64,000 nt of DNA from Arthrobacter sp. Soil764 (GCF_001428075.1 NZ_LMSI01000021.1:1236-65235), one strand, 5' to 3'. Counted from the stretch's first letter, positions 42,580-51,969 are shown. Notes: generated by a model not told the origin, from the sequence alone. Numbers and translations are program-made.

Positions 42580-43254
42580 ATGGCAAAAAGAAGGAGTCGG
42601 GGCGGCGGTGGCCCCGACAGCCTGACGGCGGCAGCGGGCTGCCTTGCGCTGCTGCTCTCCGCTTGCAGTGCCCCGCTCTCCCAGCCCCAGGAATCGTCCC
42701 CGCCTGCAACTGGCGGAACTGCCGCAGCCAGCTCTGCCCCGCTGGCCCTCCTGCCGGCCACGATGGGCGGCAGTACCCCTGGTGCGCAGTATGGGCGGGC
42801 GGCAGGAATACCGGAACCCACCCCGCAGGCCACAGCAGCCGCCATGGTTCCGCCGGTAACGTCCTACTTCGTGATGGTGGACGACGGCGGGAGGCACGGC
42901 GTGCGCTTCGGCTGCAACGACAGCCTGGTTGGCTCCGCCCCGGCAGGGGGCGCCGGGGATACCCGGCTCAAGGCCGCGATGGGAGGCCTGCTGGGCGGCG
43001 AACAGCAGCACGGCGGGCTGTTCAACGCGGTGGGCGGTTCCCGGCTGAAGTTCCTGTCCGGAAGTTTTGACGGCACCACGGTCACGGTCTACCTGGCGGG
43101 CACCCTCAAGCCGGGCGGGACCTGCGACCTTCCCCGCATCGAGGCCCAGCTCACCCAGACGGCCCTGCAGGCAGTGGGGGCCATCAGGGCCGACATCTAC
43201 ATCAATGGCCAGGCCCTCGCCGATTTCCTGAAATCGGCGAGGGCCAGTCGGTAA
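42580..43254 (+). CDS. GerMN-like lipoprotein
   Basis: A 224-residue predicted lipoprotein. After a basic start, a hydrophobic stretch AAAGCLALLLSAC gives a lipobox. Residues 25-85 are a disordered Ser/Pro/Thr/Ala linker. The C-terminal ~130 residues (SYFVMVDDGGRHGVRFGCND, LKAAMGGLLGGEQQHGGLFN, SFDGTTVTVYLAGTLKPGGT, ADIYINGQALADFL) match the GerMN (spore-germination/LpqB-like) domain pattern; in non-sporulating actinobacteria its role is unknown, probably cell-surface. ATG 42580 is used; the upstream TTG 42568 is less likely. Confidence 0.72.
   Translation: MAKRRSRGGGGPDSLTAAAGCLALLLSACSAPLSQPQESSPPATGGTAAASSAPLALLPATMGGSTPGAQYGRAAGIPEPTPQATAAAMVPPVTSYFVMVDDGGRHGVRFGCNDSLVGSAPAGGAGDTRLKAAMGGLLGGEQQHGGLFNAVGGSRLKFLSGSFDGTTVTVYLAGTLKPGGTCDLPRIEAQLTQTALQAVGAIRADIYINGQALADFLKSARASR
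43212..43245 (+). terminator. Perfect hairpin inside the 3' coding end
   Basis: Bases 43212-43226 pair perfectly with 43231-43245 (arm GGCCCTCGCCGATTT), 4-nt loop. It lies within the last codons of the GerMN-like gene, so the terminator is embedded in the coding sequence. No U-tract follows. Confidence 0.55.
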
Positions 43255-43270
43255 ATCGTTGATAAACAAC

Positions 43271-43289
43271 TGTTGCTGTTGAAGCAACA
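43271..43289. promoter_or_regulatory. TGTTGCT/AGCAACA operator candidate
   Basis: TGTTGCT and AGCAACA form a perfect 7-bp dyad with a 5-bp spacer, 21-39 bp before the aminotransferase GTG start. Confidence 0.55.
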
Positions 43290-43309
43290 AGTAGCTGTAT
43301 CCTGACTCT

Positions 43310-44602
43310 GTGACCCACGAAACACTTGACGCTTCCGCAGGCACGCTGCCCGCGGAAGCCATCGACGCGATCGAGCGTGCCGCCACCTCCGCGCACCGGC
43401 ATGAGGAGCTGTTTTCTGCCCGGGCGGCGAACATCCGGCAGTCGGCAGTCAGGGATGTCTTCGACATCTCCCTGCGGCCCGGCCTGGTGTCCCTGGCGGG
43501 TGGAAGCCCCTACCTGCAGTCGCTTCCGCTGGAGCGGCTGGCGGAAACGGCAGCCAAAATCATTGCCGGAGATGGCCTGACCGCCCTCCAGTACGGGGCC
43601 GGGCAGGGAACGGCCGAGCTCCGCGCGCAGATCTGCGAGGTCATGGCCGCCGAAGGGATCCTGGATGCCCGGCCGGAGAACGTGGTGATCACGGCAGGTT
43701 CCCAGTCGGCCCAGGACGTGGCCACCAAGCTCTTCTGCAATCCGGGGGACGTGGTGCTGGTGGAAGACCCCACTTACGTGGGCGCGCTCAACACGTTTGA
43801 GTCCTACCAGGTCCAGGTGGAGACCGTGGAAATGGACCAGTACGGCCTGGTTCCGGAACTGCTGGAGGCGCGGATCGCCGCCCTGCAGCTGGCCGGCAAA
43901 AGCGTCAAGTTCCTCTACACCATCCCCAACTTCAACAATCCGTCCGGCATCACCCTGGCCAGGGAGCGCAGGCAGCAGGTGGTGGATATATGCCGAAGAG
44001 CGAATATTCTGGTCCTGGAGGACAACCCGTACGGCCTGCTCCGCTTCGAGGGGGAGCCCCTTGCTCCCTTGCGTGCCGCAAACCCTGACGACGTCATCTA
44101 CCTGGGGTCCTTCTCCAAGATTTTCGCACCCGGCCTGCGCATTGGCTGGGCGCTTGTGCCGGAGCACCTGCAGCGCCGCTACTACCTGGCGGCGGAATCG
44201 GTGACACTCTGCCCGCCCGCCCTGAACCAGATGCTGGTCTCGGCCTACCTGCGCGATTACGACTGGAAAGGCCAGATCGGAACCTACCGCGGGCTGTACG
44301 CGGAGCGCTGCCGCGCCATGCTGGCCGCCCTGACGGAGTACATGCCCGCTGGGACCACCTGGACCAGCCCGCAGGGCGGCTTCTTCGTCTGGGTGACACT
44401 GCCTGAGGGCGTTGACACCTACCCGCTGCTGCACAAGGCGATCGATGCGGGCGTCGTGTTTATCCCCGGCGCCGCCTTCACGCCGTCGGACGATCCGTCC
44501 AACAAGCTGCGGCTCGCCTTCAGCGCCGTACCTCCCGAAGCCATCGCCGAGGGAGTGCGCCGGTTGGCGCCGGTGCTGCAGGAAGCCATCGCCGCGCTGT
44601 AG
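43310..44602 (+). CDS. PLP-dependent aminotransferase (2-aminoadipate/MocR-core type)
   Basis: A 430-residue class I/II aminotransferase. Residues 55-70 give DISLRPGLVSLAGGSPYLQS; 105-125 TALQYGAGQGTAELRAQICE; PLP-binding sites follow in VEDPTYVGALNTFESY, IPNFNNPSGITLARERR, and the Schiff-base lysine in YLGSFSKIFAPGLRIGWALV. The fold and motifs equal the catalytic domain of MocR/LysN-type aminotransferases, but the GntR DNA-binding part is absent. The GTG 43310 has no visible ribosome-binding site and TGTATC lies 8 bp upstream, so a leaderless transcript is likely. Substrate unclear; valine, 2-aminoadipate or aromatic transamination are common in the family. Confidence 0.86.
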   Translation: MTHETLDASAGTLPAEAIDAIERAATSAHRHEELFSARAANIRQSAVRDVFDISLRPGLVSLAGGSPYLQSLPLERLAETAAKIIAGDGLTALQYGAGQGTAELRAQICEVMAAEGILDARPENVVITAGSQSAQDVATKLFCNPGDVVLVEDPTYVGALNTFESYQVQVETVEMDQYGLVPELLEARIAALQLAGKSVKFLYTIPNFNNPSGITLARERRQQVVDICRRANILVLEDNPYGLLRFEGEPLAPLRAANPDDVIYLGSFSKIFAPGLRIGWALVPEHLQRRYYLAAESVTLCPPALNQMLVSAYLRDYDWKGQIGTYRGLYAERCRAMLAALTEYMPAGTTWTSPQGGFFVWVTLPEGVDTYPLLHKAIDAGVVFIPGAAFTPSDDPSNKLRLAFSAVPPEAIAEGVRRLAPVLQEAIAAL

Positions 44603-44646
44603 CGTAAGCCACACGAGTGCCGAAAACCGAGCAAAGGAGCATGCAT

Positions 44647-45075
44647 ATGGCTGGAATCATTGTTGTAGGGGTTGACGGCAGCGAGACCGCGAAGAAGGCG
44701 GCGGAGTCCGCCAAGGACCTGGCTGCCGCACTGGGCGCATCCCTGCACGTCGTGTCCGCCTTCGACAGCGACAAGACCGAAGTGTTCGGCAGCGGCAGCG
44801 ACCGCTGGATCGTGTCCGACGCCGACGCAGCGGAACAGGTAGCCAGGACGGTGGCGGAATCGCTGGGCCGGGACATCACGGTGACATATTCTGCCGCCCG
44901 CGGACGGCCGGCCGACGCCCTCATCAAGGAGGCCCTGCGGATGGATGCACGGATCATCGTGGTGGGAAACCGGCGCATGCAGGGAATCGGACGCGTCCTT
45001 GGCAGCGTGGCCAACAGCGTGGCCCACAACGCGCCCTGCGACGTGTACATCGCCAACACCTACGACGCCGACTGA
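44647..45075 (+). CDS. Universal stress protein (UspA family)
   Basis: A 142-residue single-domain USP. It begins GIIVVGVDGSETAKKAAESA, the nucleotide-binding Asp, and ends with the ATP-binding block IVVGNRRMQGIGRVLGSVAN (G-x2-x..G-x9-GS) and a closing PCDVYIAN. AAGGAG precedes ATG 44647; an ATG at 44641 is 6 nt closer. USPs of this type are ATP-binding stress regulators. It lies 44 bp after the aminotransferase gene. Confidence 0.9.
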   Translation: MAGIIVVGVDGSETAKKAAESAKDLAAALGASLHVVSAFDSDKTEVFGSGSDRWIVSDADAAEQVARTVAESLGRDITVTYSAARGRPADALIKEALRMDARIIVVGNRRMQGIGRVLGSVANSVAHNAPCDVYIANTYDAD

Positions 45076-45215
45076 CCGCCCAGGACCGGCTGCCGACGTA
45101 ACGCCGGACACGCCCCGTGGTGGCGGATATCGCTGCGGGGGGTGTCCGTTCTCACCGCTATATCACCGTTTCGGTTGCCGGTGCAAAGATAAAATTGAGG
45201 GAGGCCCCCAAAGGC

Positions 45216-45590
45216 GTGGACACTGACGAATCCACCCCCAGCGAAGGGCTCCCCTTGATTACCTTGCAGCGCCGCCAGCTCGTTGGCCACGACATCCTCC
45301 TGGCCCGCCACGGCAACCACATCTCCTCCATGCGGGTGGACCGCAGCAACGGCAGGGTTGTTGCGCTCCTTGATGACGGCACCCTGGACAGCGCCCCCAA
45401 CCTGATCGCGCCGGGACTTGAGCTTCCGCAGACAGTGCGGAGCGTCCTGCGCGAGGACTGGAAGCTCCTGGGCGCCTGGGCCGGAATGGCGGCCCTCATG
45501 GGCGGCCTGATGACCGCAGCCGCGGTGGTTTTGGGAACCACGGCTGATCCTGCCCTGCTTGAGGCACTCACCGCCTACTCCGCATACTAG
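45216..45590 (+). CDS. Tail-anchored hypothetical membrane protein
   Basis: A 124-residue protein of unknown family. A soluble N-terminal part (LPLITLQRRQLVGHDILLAR, NGRVVALLDDGTLDSAP) is followed by one hydrophobic C-terminal segment (LLGAWAGMAALMGGLMTAAAVV). Start GTG 45216 has GAGGGAGG about 12 nt upstream; the longer frame reaching 45117 lacks a site. The single helix near the end suggests a membrane anchor with the N-terminal part in the cytoplasm. No role is apparent from neighbours (USP upstream, PAP2-like downstream, converging). Confidence 0.55.
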   Translation: MDTDESTPSEGLPLITLQRRQLVGHDILLARHGNHISSMRVDRSNGRVVALLDDGTLDSAPNLIAPGLELPQTVRSVLREDWKLLGAWAGMAALMGGLMTAAAVVLGTTADPALLEALTAYSAY

Positions 45591-45617
45591 GACGGGCGCA
45601 TCCCGGCAAAGGTGCGT

Positions 45618-46235
45618 TCAGGCCACCAGCAAGCCCTGCAGCAGCCACCAGATTCCGGCCATCACCATCCCGCCAAAGAGGGAACCGGCCACCACCTGCG
45701 CCGGCGTATGAGCCCGCAGGACCACGCGTGACCAGCTGACCGCGGGAACCAGGAGCAGCAGCGGCGTCCAGGCGGGGCCGAGCATCAGCACCAATACGAC
45801 GGCGGCGCAGGACATGGCAGCGGCATGGCCGCTCATTTTCCAGAACGGACTGACGGCTGCCAGGACGGCTACTCCGCCCACCACCGCCAGGACCATCGCG
45901 GTCACGCTCCGGGGCGCGTCCACAGCGTTCAACACGAGCAAACCCGCAGCAATGCAGCCCAGCGCCATCAGGAGTACAGGCGCGCGCTGCTTCCGGTCGC
46001 TCACGTGGTGGTCAGTGACCTTTCCCATCCGGACCAGCACCAGCAACACCAGGAGCGGAACCACACACACAAAGAGGGCCGCCAGGGCCCCGTAACCGAT
46101 GGTCCCGGGGAACCCGGCCTCCGGCAGGGGGCTGACCAGCAGTTGGATGCTGACCACCACCGGGGGCTGGAAGACCTCCGTCAGCCACTTGGCGGTGTGG
46201 TTCCTGACCCGGATGGAGCCGCTGCTTACCGTCAC
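45618..46235 (-). CDS. PAP2-superfamily membrane protein
   Basis: A ~205-residue membrane protein with five to six hydrophobic segments. The phosphatase signature pieces are present: SGHAA in KMSGHAAAMSC, and SR...H...Q in SWSRVVLRAHTPAQVVAG, i.e. PAP2 motifs C2 and C3, although the last acidic residue of the family reads Gln (Q). A phosphatidic-acid or undecaprenyl-diphosphate phosphatase role would be typical. GTG 46235 is taken as start, after the E2 stop at 46267; earlier residues in the frame overlap the E2 gene. The C1 motif (KxxxxxxRP) is at ~60 as KQRAP-like, weak. Confidence 0.65.
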   Translation of the reverse strand: MTVSSGSIRVRNHTAKWLTEVFQPPVVVSIQLLVSPLPEAGFPGTIGYGALAALFVCVVPLLVLLVLVRMGKVTDHHVSDRKQRAPVLLMALGCIAAGLLVLNAVDAPRSVTAMVLAVVGGVAVLAAVSPFWKMSGHAAAMSCAAVVLVLMLGPAWTPLLLLVPAVSWSRVVLRAHTPAQVVAGSLFGGMVMAGIWWLLQGLLVA

Positions 46236-46266
46236 GTGCTTGTCCAGGATCCCGGGCCCAACGGCC

Positions 46267-47754
46267 CTAGTCCAGGAGGAGCGCGGGCTCTTCCAGGATG
46301 GCTGCGACGTCGGCCATGAATCGGGCGGACAGATCACCATCCACCACGCGGTGGTCGAAGGATCCGCCCAGCGTGGTGATCCAGCGGGGAATCACCTCAC
46401 CGTCCAGGACCCAGGGCTTTTGCTTAATGGTGCCGAAGGCGACGATGGCTACTTCGCCCGGGTTGATGATGGGCGTGCCGGTGTCGATGCCCAGGGCGCC
46501 GATGTTGGTGATGGTGAGCGTGCCGCCCTGCATCTCGGCCGGCTGGGTCTTCCCCGCCCTGGCGGTGGTGGCGAGGTTGTTCAGCGCCAGCGCCAGTTCC
46601 TTCAGGGACAGGTCCTGGGCGTTCTTGATGTTGGGGACCATCAGTCCGCGCGGGGTTGCAGCGGCAATGCCCAGGTTCATGAAGTGCTTGACATGGATTT
46701 CAGCGGTGTCGGAGCCTTCGTTGTCCACCCATGAGGCATTCACGCTGGGGTTCCGGGCGGCCGCCCAGATGACGGCCTTGGCCAGGATGAGCAGCGGCGA
46801 GACCTTGATCCCCTCGAAGTCACGGGAGGCCTTGAGCCGCTTGACGAATTCCATGGTTCGGCTGGCATCGACGTCCACGAAGATGCTGACATGCGGCGCG
46901 GCGAAGGCGGATTCCACCATCGCCTTTGCCGTGGCCTTGCGGACGCCCTTGACCGGGATGCGCTCCAGGCGCTGGTCCTGCGGCTTTCCGGCCTTGCCCC
47001 AGAAACCGTCTGCCTTGTCCAGTTCGGCGTCGCGCTGCGCCTGGTAGCTGACCAGGTCCTCGCGCGTCACCTCGCCCCGTGAACCGGTGGCAACTACATC
47101 CGCGAGGTCGATGCCCAGGTCCCGCGCGATCTTGCGCACCGGCGGCTTGGCCAGCACCCGGTTGACCAGGCCCGTAATGGTGCCGCCAAGGGTGGGGCGG
47201 TTGTCGACGGCGGCCGGTTCGGTGGCGGTCACGGCGGCGGGCGTGTGCGGCTGGACTGGCTCGACCTGCGGGGCGTTGAGGGTCACGGCGGCGGCGGGCG
47301 TGGTCTTCCGCGGGCGCCGCTTGACGGCATCGGCTTTGGGGCCGGAACCCACCAGCGGACCGGCGGCCGGGGCACTTCCGCCAGTGCCGCCGTCGGCCGC
47401 TGTGTCCTCTGCCGCTTCCTGCGGGAGCTTGCCGTAAAGCGGCTGCACCGGCGTCTCATGTTCAGCGGGCGTCTCCGGCGCGCGGACGTCTGCCGGCGTC
47501 GGATCGCCGGAGACATCGTCGCTGACGCTGATGATGGCGGTGCCGACGTCCACGGTCACCCCTTCGTCCACCAGCAGCTCGCTGACCGTCCCGGCAAACG
47601 GGGACGGCAGTTCCACAATGGACTTGGCGGTTTCAATCTCGCAAAGGACGTCATTGATGGCGACGGCGTCGCCCGGCTTGACCTTCCAGGAGACGATTTC
47701 CGCCTCGGTGAGGCCCTCGCCGACATCAGGCAGGTTGAACTTGTTCAGGGTCAT
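46267..47754 (-). CDS. 2-oxoacid dehydrogenase complex E2 (dihydrolipoamide acyltransferase)
   Basis: A 495-residue acyltransferase core. Residues 1-80 are a lipoyl domain ([20 protein letters not shown], lipoylated Lys44 in [13 protein letters not shown]), followed by a ~90-residue Ala/Pro linker, the E1/E3-binding domain [20 protein letters not shown] near 205, and the catalytic domain ending in the active-site [13 protein letters not shown]. It passes acyl groups from E1 to CoA. ATG 47754 is the start. In order with E1b (47762) and E1a it forms the E1a-E1b-E2 operon; E3 (lipoamide dehydrogenase) is not in the window. Confidence 0.93.
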   Translation of the reverse strand: MTLNKFNLPDVGEGLTEAEIVSWKVKPGDAVAINDVLCEIETAKSIVELPSPFAGTVSELLVDEGVTVDVGTAIISVSDDVSGDPTPADVRAPETPAEHETPVQPLYGKLPQEAAEDTAADGGTGGSAPAAGPLVGSGPKADAVKRRPRKTTPAAAVTLNAPQVEPVQPHTPAAVTATEPAAVDNRPTLGGTITGLVNRVLAKPPVRKIARDLGIDLADVVATGSRGEVTREDLVSYQAQRDAELDKADGFWGKAGKPQDQRLERIPVKGVRKATAKAMVESAFAAPHVSIFVDVDASRTMEFVKRLKASRDFEGIKVSPLLILAKAVIWAAARNPSVNASWVDNEGSDTAEIHVKHFMNLGIAAATPRGLMVPNIKNAQDLSLKELALALNNLATTARAGKTQPAEMQGGTLTITNIGALGIDTGTPIINPGEVAIVAFGTIKQKPWVLDGEVIPRWITTLGGSFDHRVVDGDLSARFMADVAAILEEPALLLD

Positions 47755-47761
47755 GGTGTCC

Positions 47762-48742
47762 TCAGTAGGAGAGGGCGCGGTCCAGCGCCTCCGTGATGCG
47801 GTCGATGTCCGGAAGGTAGTCTTCCTCCACCTTGGCAACGGGATAGGGCATGTGGAATCCGCCGACGCGGATCACCGGGGCCTCGAGCGAGTGGAACGCA
47901 CGTTCACTGATGCGCGCGGCGATTTCACCGCCGATTCCACCGAACGTCGGTGCCTCGTGCGCCACGATCAACCGGCCGGTCTTTTGGACGGACGCGGTGA
48001 CGGTATCGAAGTCAATGGGGGAAATGGAGCGAAGGTCGATGACTTCCACGCTCCTGCCGTCCTCGGCCGCGGCGTTGGCGGCGGCAAGCGCCACGGGAAC
48101 CAGGGGGCCGTAGGCAACCACGGTGGCATCGGTGCCTTCACGCAGCACGTGGGCCTTGAAGGGGTCTTCCGACGGGCCCGGCGCCTGGACGTCAACCTCG
48201 CCCTTGAGCCAGTAGCGGCGCTTGGGCTCGAAGATGATCACCGGGTCCTGGCACTCCACGGCCTGCTGGATCATCCAGTAGGCGTCGTGCGGGTTGGAGG
48301 GGGTGATGATGCGCAGGCCTGCCGTATGGGCGAACAATGCTTCGGGGGATTCGGAGTGGTGCTCCACGGAGCCGATGCCGCCGCCGTATGGGATGCGGAT
48401 GACCACGGGAACCGTGAGGTTGCCGTGGCTGCGGGCGTGCATCTTGGCCAGCTGCGTGGTGATCTGGTTAAAGCCGGGGAAGACGAACCCGTCGAACTGG
48501 ATCTCGCAGACCGGGCTGTACCCGCGCAGGGCAAGGCCAATGGCGGTGCCGATGATGCCGGATTCGGCCAGCGGCGTGTCCACCACCCGGTCCGGACCGA
48601 ACTCGCCGATCAGGCCGTCCGTCACCCGGTAGACGCCGCCCAGGGGGCCAATGTCCTCCCCCATCAGCAGGGATTTGGGGTTGGCGGCCAGGGTGGCCCG
48701 GAGGCCTTCGTTAATGGCCTTGGCGATGGTCATGGTGGTCAT
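47762..48742 (-). CDS. 2-oxoacid dehydrogenase E1 beta subunit
   Basis: A 326-residue transketolase-like beta subunit. [20 protein letters not shown] opens the protein, then [20 protein letters not shown] (TPP-glutamate region), [20 protein letters not shown] and [20 protein letters not shown]. It pairs with E1a to decarboxylate a 2-oxo acid. Its ATG overlaps the E1a TGA by one base, so translation is coupled. The gap to E2 is 7 bp. Sequence fits branched-chain or pyruvate dehydrogenase E1b; the two cannot be told apart here. Confidence 0.92.
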   Translation of the reverse strand: MTTMTIAKAINEGLRATLAANPKSLLMGEDIGPLGGVYRVTDGLIGEFGPDRVVDTPLAESGIIGTAIGLALRGYSPVCEIQFDGFVFPGFNQITTQLAKMHARSHGNLTVPVVIRIPYGGGIGSVEHHSESPEALFAHTAGLRIITPSNPHDAYWMIQQAVECQDPVIIFEPKRRYWLKGEVDVQAPGPSEDPFKAHVLREGTDATVVAYGPLVPVALAAANAAAEDGRSVEVIDLRSISPIDFDTVTASVQKTGRLIVAHEAPTFGGIGGEIAARISERAFHSLEAPVIRVGGFHMPYPVAKVEEDYLPDIDRITEALDRALSY

Positions 48743-49974
48743 CAGTGGCCTGCCTTTGCTGCCTGCCCGGCGGACTCTTCCTCGCCGGCGAATCCTGCAC
48801 TGTACTCCTCGAACCACGCCAGCTCCTCGGCCACCAGCGGGTGCGCCTGGGCATAGACGTTGGCGAAGGCCTGCCGGATGTCCGGGTCTTCAAGGTCATG
48901 GGCGGTGCGCCGGACATACGCGGCCAGCTCATCGCCGTCGGCTTTGACCTTGGCGAAGAAGGCATCGTCCGCAAGATCCTGGGCACGCAGGTACTTCTCG
49001 AGCCGTGTTAGCGGGTCCTTGGCCCGCCAGGCGTCTTCCTCGGTTGACGGGCGGTACTTGGTGGGGTCGTCGGCGGTGGTGTGGGCGCCCACGCGGTAGG
49101 TGAACGCCTCGATGAGGACGGGACCGTTGCCCTGGCGCGCGTGCTCCAGCGCCCACTCGGTAACTGCGTGGACGGCGATGACGTCATTGCCGTCCACCCG
49201 GATCCCGGGGAAACCGTAGCCCTTGGCGCGGTTCGAGAGCGGCACCCGGGTCTGGACGTTGGTGGGTACCGAAATGGCCCAGTGGTTGTTCTGGCAGAAG
49301 AACACCACCGGCGCCTTGTAGGAGGAGGCAAACACCATGGACTCGTGCACATCGCCCTCGGAGCTGGCGCCGTCGCCGAAGTAGGCGATGACTGCAGCAT
49401 CGGGCTGCTCTTTGGCCCCATCCGTTGCTGCGGCGAGCTTCTGGTCGCGCTGGATCCCCATGGCGTAACCCACCGCGTGCAGGGTCTGGGCAGCCAGGAC
49501 CAGGGTGTAGAGGTGGAAGTTGGTGTCCTTGGGGTTCCAGCCGCCGTTGGAGACTCCCCGGAACTGGCGCAGGAGTTCGGCCAAGTCCACGTTGCGGGTC
49601 AACGCGACACCGTGCTCGCGGTAGGTGGGGAAGATGTAGTCCTGCGGCTGGCTGGCCCTGCCCGAGCCGATCTGCGCTGCTTCCTGGCCGGTCAACGGTA
49701 CCCACAGTGCCAGCTGGCCCTGGCGCTGAAGGGCGGTGGCTTCAACGTCGAACCGGCGGATCGCGGCCATGTCCGCGTACAGCCTGCGCAGGTCCTCCTG
49801 GGTCAGCTTGTCCGCGTAGGCGCTGAAGACCGGATCGGTGCCCAGCTTCCCGTCCGGGCCGAGCAGTTGCACCATCTGGGCCGCGGGCTCGCCCATGACG
49901 GCCTCAGCATCGGCTTCCCGCTGGTCGTCTACCGCTGTTCCGTCGAACTCGGTGGAAGGCAGATGAGTGCCCAT
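48742..49974 (-). CDS. 2-oxoacid dehydrogenase E1 alpha subunit
   Basis: A 410-residue TPP-dependent subunit. The pyrophosphate-binding motif begins AYFGDGASSEGDVHESMVFA and ends with the Asn pair in FFCQNNHWAISVP; DYIFPTYREHGVALTRNVDL is a family block, and TYRVGAHTTADDPTKYR follows. Together these resemble the BCKDH/PDH alpha subunit. First gene of the operon; AAGGAG precedes the ATG and the promoter region contains a striking nested dyad. Confidence 0.93.
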   Translation of the reverse strand: MGTHLPSTEFDGTAVDDQREADAEAVMGEPAAQMVQLLGPDGKLGTDPVFSAYADKLTQEDLRRLYADMAAIRRFDVEATALQRQGQLALWVPLTGQEAAQIGSGRASQPQDYIFPTYREHGVALTRNVDLAELLRQFRGVSNGGWNPKDTNFHLYTLVLAAQTLHAVGYAMGIQRDQKLAAATDGAKEQPDAAVIAYFGDGASSEGDVHESMVFASSYKAPVVFFCQNNHWAISVPTNVQTRVPLSNRAKGYGFPGIRVDGNDVIAVHAVTEWALEHARQGNGPVLIEAFTYRVGAHTTADDPTKYRPSTEEDAWRAKDPLTRLEKYLRAQDLADDAFFAKVKADGDELAAYVRRTAHDLEDPDIRQAFANVYAQAHPLVAEELAWFEEYSAGFAGEEESAGQAAKAGH

Positions 49975-50023
49975 ACCGTCTCCTTGCTTGCCGCATCCGG
50001 ATGCAATGCAAATGTCGCTGGGA

Positions 50024-50063
50024 TATATGCCTCATAAGGAATACATTCCCTTTACGGCATATA
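50024..50063. promoter_or_regulatory. Nested dyad upstream of the E1a-E1b-E2 operon
   Basis: Two inverted repeats share one centre: TATATGCC/GGCATATA (50024-50031, 50056-50063) and GGAAT/ATTCC (50038-50042, 50045-50049). It is ~50 bp before the E1a start, within the A/T-rich promoter region. Confidence 0.55.
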
Positions 50064-50124
50064 CATTGGCTTACTGATCCTAACTTTATCTTCGGTAGGT
50101 AGCGGGAGGGCTACTTGTTAAGTG

Positions 50125-51243
50125 CTAGGAAGTTGCCGGTGCCTTTGTATAGTCGGCACACAACTGGAGGAACCGGGTGTTGGCCTCCGGTTCCCCGATG
50201 CTTACCCGCACACCCTCCCCGGGGAATGCCCGCACGGAGAGCGCGCGGGTACCTGCCAGCTCTGCGAAAGCGGCACTTTCGGCACCAAGGGCAAGCCATA
50301 CGAAGTTGCCCTGGGCATCCGGAATATTCCATCCAAGCTCACGAAGACCCGCTGTTACCCGCGCCCGTTCATCCACCAGTTTTTGTACCCTTTCCACAAC
50401 CTGGGGGTAATTCGCAAGGGAAACAATTGCGGCTTTTTCGGCTATTTGGGAGACGGCAAACGGGGTTGCGGCCACCCTGAGGTACTGGGTCAATTCCGGA
50501 TGGGAGACGCTGTAGCCCACGCGCAGGCCGGCCAGGCCGTGTGCTTTGGAAAAGGTACGGAGCACTACTACGTTCGGGTATTTGCGGTAGAGGTCGATCC
50601 CGTCGACGGCGTCGGCGGCCCTGACAAACTCCTGGTAGGCCTCATCGATAACCACCACGACGTCGGCCGGCACGGACCGGATGAAAGCTTCGGTTTCAGC
50701 CGCGGCAAGGGCCGGCCCGGTGGGGTTGTTGGGCGTGCAGAGCAATATGACCTTGGTGCGGGCGGTCACGGCGGCCGCCATCGCCTCCAGGTCATGCCGC
50801 CCGTCCGCGGTCACAGGAATGCGAACGCTTTCGGCACCCGCAAGGCCCACGCTGATGGGGTACGCCTCAAAGGAGCGCCAGGCATAGATGACTTCGTCTG
50901 CCTTGCCGTCCTCGTTCTGGCCGGCAAAGGTGGCCAGGATCTGGTTCAAGGCGCCCAGGCTTCCGGCGCCGGCGACGATGTCTTCGGCGGGCACGCCAAG
51001 GAATTCTGCGAGGGCGGCCCGCAGTTTGCTGCTCAGCGGGTCCGGGTACCTGTTGAAGTCCGACTGGTTGGCGATCGCCTCGAGAACGGCCGGAATCGGC
51101 GGCAGCGGGTTTTCGTTCGATGACAGCTTGTAGCTGGCCAGTCCGCTGACGGCGGCCGGCGGCTTTCCTGCGGCATAGCGGGGCAGCCGGTCCAATACCG
51201 GGCGGGGTGCGATGCCGCCGGCCCTGGTCTTAGATGAAGTCAT
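50125..51243 (-). CDS. hisC: Histidinol-phosphate / aromatic aminotransferase
   Basis: A 372-residue class I/II aminotransferase. N-terminal LSSNENPLPPIPAVLEAIAN and FNRYPDPLSSKLRAALAEFL are typical of HisC; PLP binding continues with CTPNNPTGPALAAAETEAF, VVIDEAYQEFVRA and the Schiff-base Lys in LRTFSKAHGLAGLRVGY. Corynebacterial paralogues (Pat) of this shape act on phenylalanine/tyrosine, so hisC is a name by similarity only; no other his gene is near. It is upstream and co-directional with the 2-oxoacid dehydrogenase genes but separated by 150 bp with the dyad promoter. Confidence 0.82.
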   Translation of the reverse strand: MTSSKTRAGGIAPRPVLDRLPRYAAGKPPAAVSGLASYKLSSNENPLPPIPAVLEAIANQSDFNRYPDPLSSKLRAALAEFLGVPAEDIVAGAGSLGALNQILATFAGQNEDGKADEVIYAWRSFEAYPISVGLAGAESVRIPVTADGRHDLEAMAAAVTARTKVILLCTPNNPTGPALAAAETEAFIRSVPADVVVVIDEAYQEFVRAADAVDGIDLYRKYPNVVVLRTFSKAHGLAGLRVGYSVSHPELTQYLRVAATPFAVSQIAEKAAIVSLANYPQVVERVQKLVDERARVTAGLRELGWNIPDAQGNFVWLALGAESAAFAELAGTRALSVRAFPGEGVRVSIGEPEANTRFLQLCADYTKAPATS

Positions 51244-51349
51244 GGCTTCTAGCCTACTTCCAGGGTCCCAGGGAGATCAGGGAGCAAACCCCGTGAAATT
51301 GGGGCATGCTGCCAGCCGCACACCAGTACCCATGTGGAAGCATGGTGCC

Positions 51350-51775
51350 ATGGGTTCACTTCTGCTCCGTGTCATCGTCAATGCCGCAGCTCTTTGGGTG
51401 GCCAGCTGGATCCTGCCGGGAATGGACATCTCAAGCACGGCGGCTTCGGATGCTGTGGCCAGGACCGGGATTTCGCAGGACACCGACACCATTGGGATCG
51501 TCCTGGCCTACCTCTTCATCGGCCTCATCTTTGGTGTGGTGAACGCCCTCGTGCGGCCACTGGTCAGGCTCCTGGCACTTCCCATCACCATCCTGACCCT
51601 CGGCCTGTTCGCCATCGTGATCAACGCCGCCATGCTGTACCTGACTGCCTGGATCAGCAGTTACACGCCCGTGCACCTCACCATCGATTCCTTCTTCTGG
51701 ACCGCTGTCCTTGCGGCGATCGTCATCTCCCTGGTCTCACTGGTAGCGGGCTTGCTGCCGGGCGGCCGGCGCTGA
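51350..51775 (+). CDS. Phage-holin-family-4-like membrane protein
   Basis: A 141-residue four-helix membrane protein. LLLRVIVNAAALWVASWILP, GIVLAYLFIGLIFGVVNALV, RPLVRLLALPITILTLGLFA and WTAVLAAIVISLVSLVAGLL are its helices; the pattern NxxxRPxxxLLxLPxTxLTxGLF is the signature of this widespread chromosomal family. It is not evidence of a prophage. Function unknown; a role in envelope stability is often proposed. ATG 51350 is preferred; an ATG at 51332 is possible. Confidence 0.8.
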   Translation: MGSLLLRVIVNAAALWVASWILPGMDISSTAASDAVARTGISQDTDTIGIVLAYLFIGLIFGVVNALVRPLVRLLALPITILTLGLFAIVINAAMLYLTAWISSYTPVHLTIDSFFWTAVLAAIVISLVSLVAGLLPGGRR

Positions 51776-51969
51776 CTCCCCAGCCCGCTTGGTATCCGTA
51801 AGTAGGCAGGCGGCCGGAAACAGGTACCCAAAGGTGGCATCCCTGTAGGCAACTCGCAAAACTTCAGTACCCGCCACCCATGACCCCCTCGGTGCGGACC
51901 TCTTAGGCTGCCAATCGGGCCCCTCCGGAGGCCTGCTTGCTGCCAGTTCCGAAACACGGGGGCCCACGA

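Noticed and set aside
51350..51775. Holin-like protein suggesting a prophage
   Set aside because: The family is common on chromosomes, and no phage genes, integrase or attachment repeat are nearby.
51776..51969. Possible riboswitch (cyclic-di-AMP type) before a secreted hydrolase gene
   Set aside because: I looked for the conserved ydaO-type sequence blocks and did not see them in the 194-bp leader.
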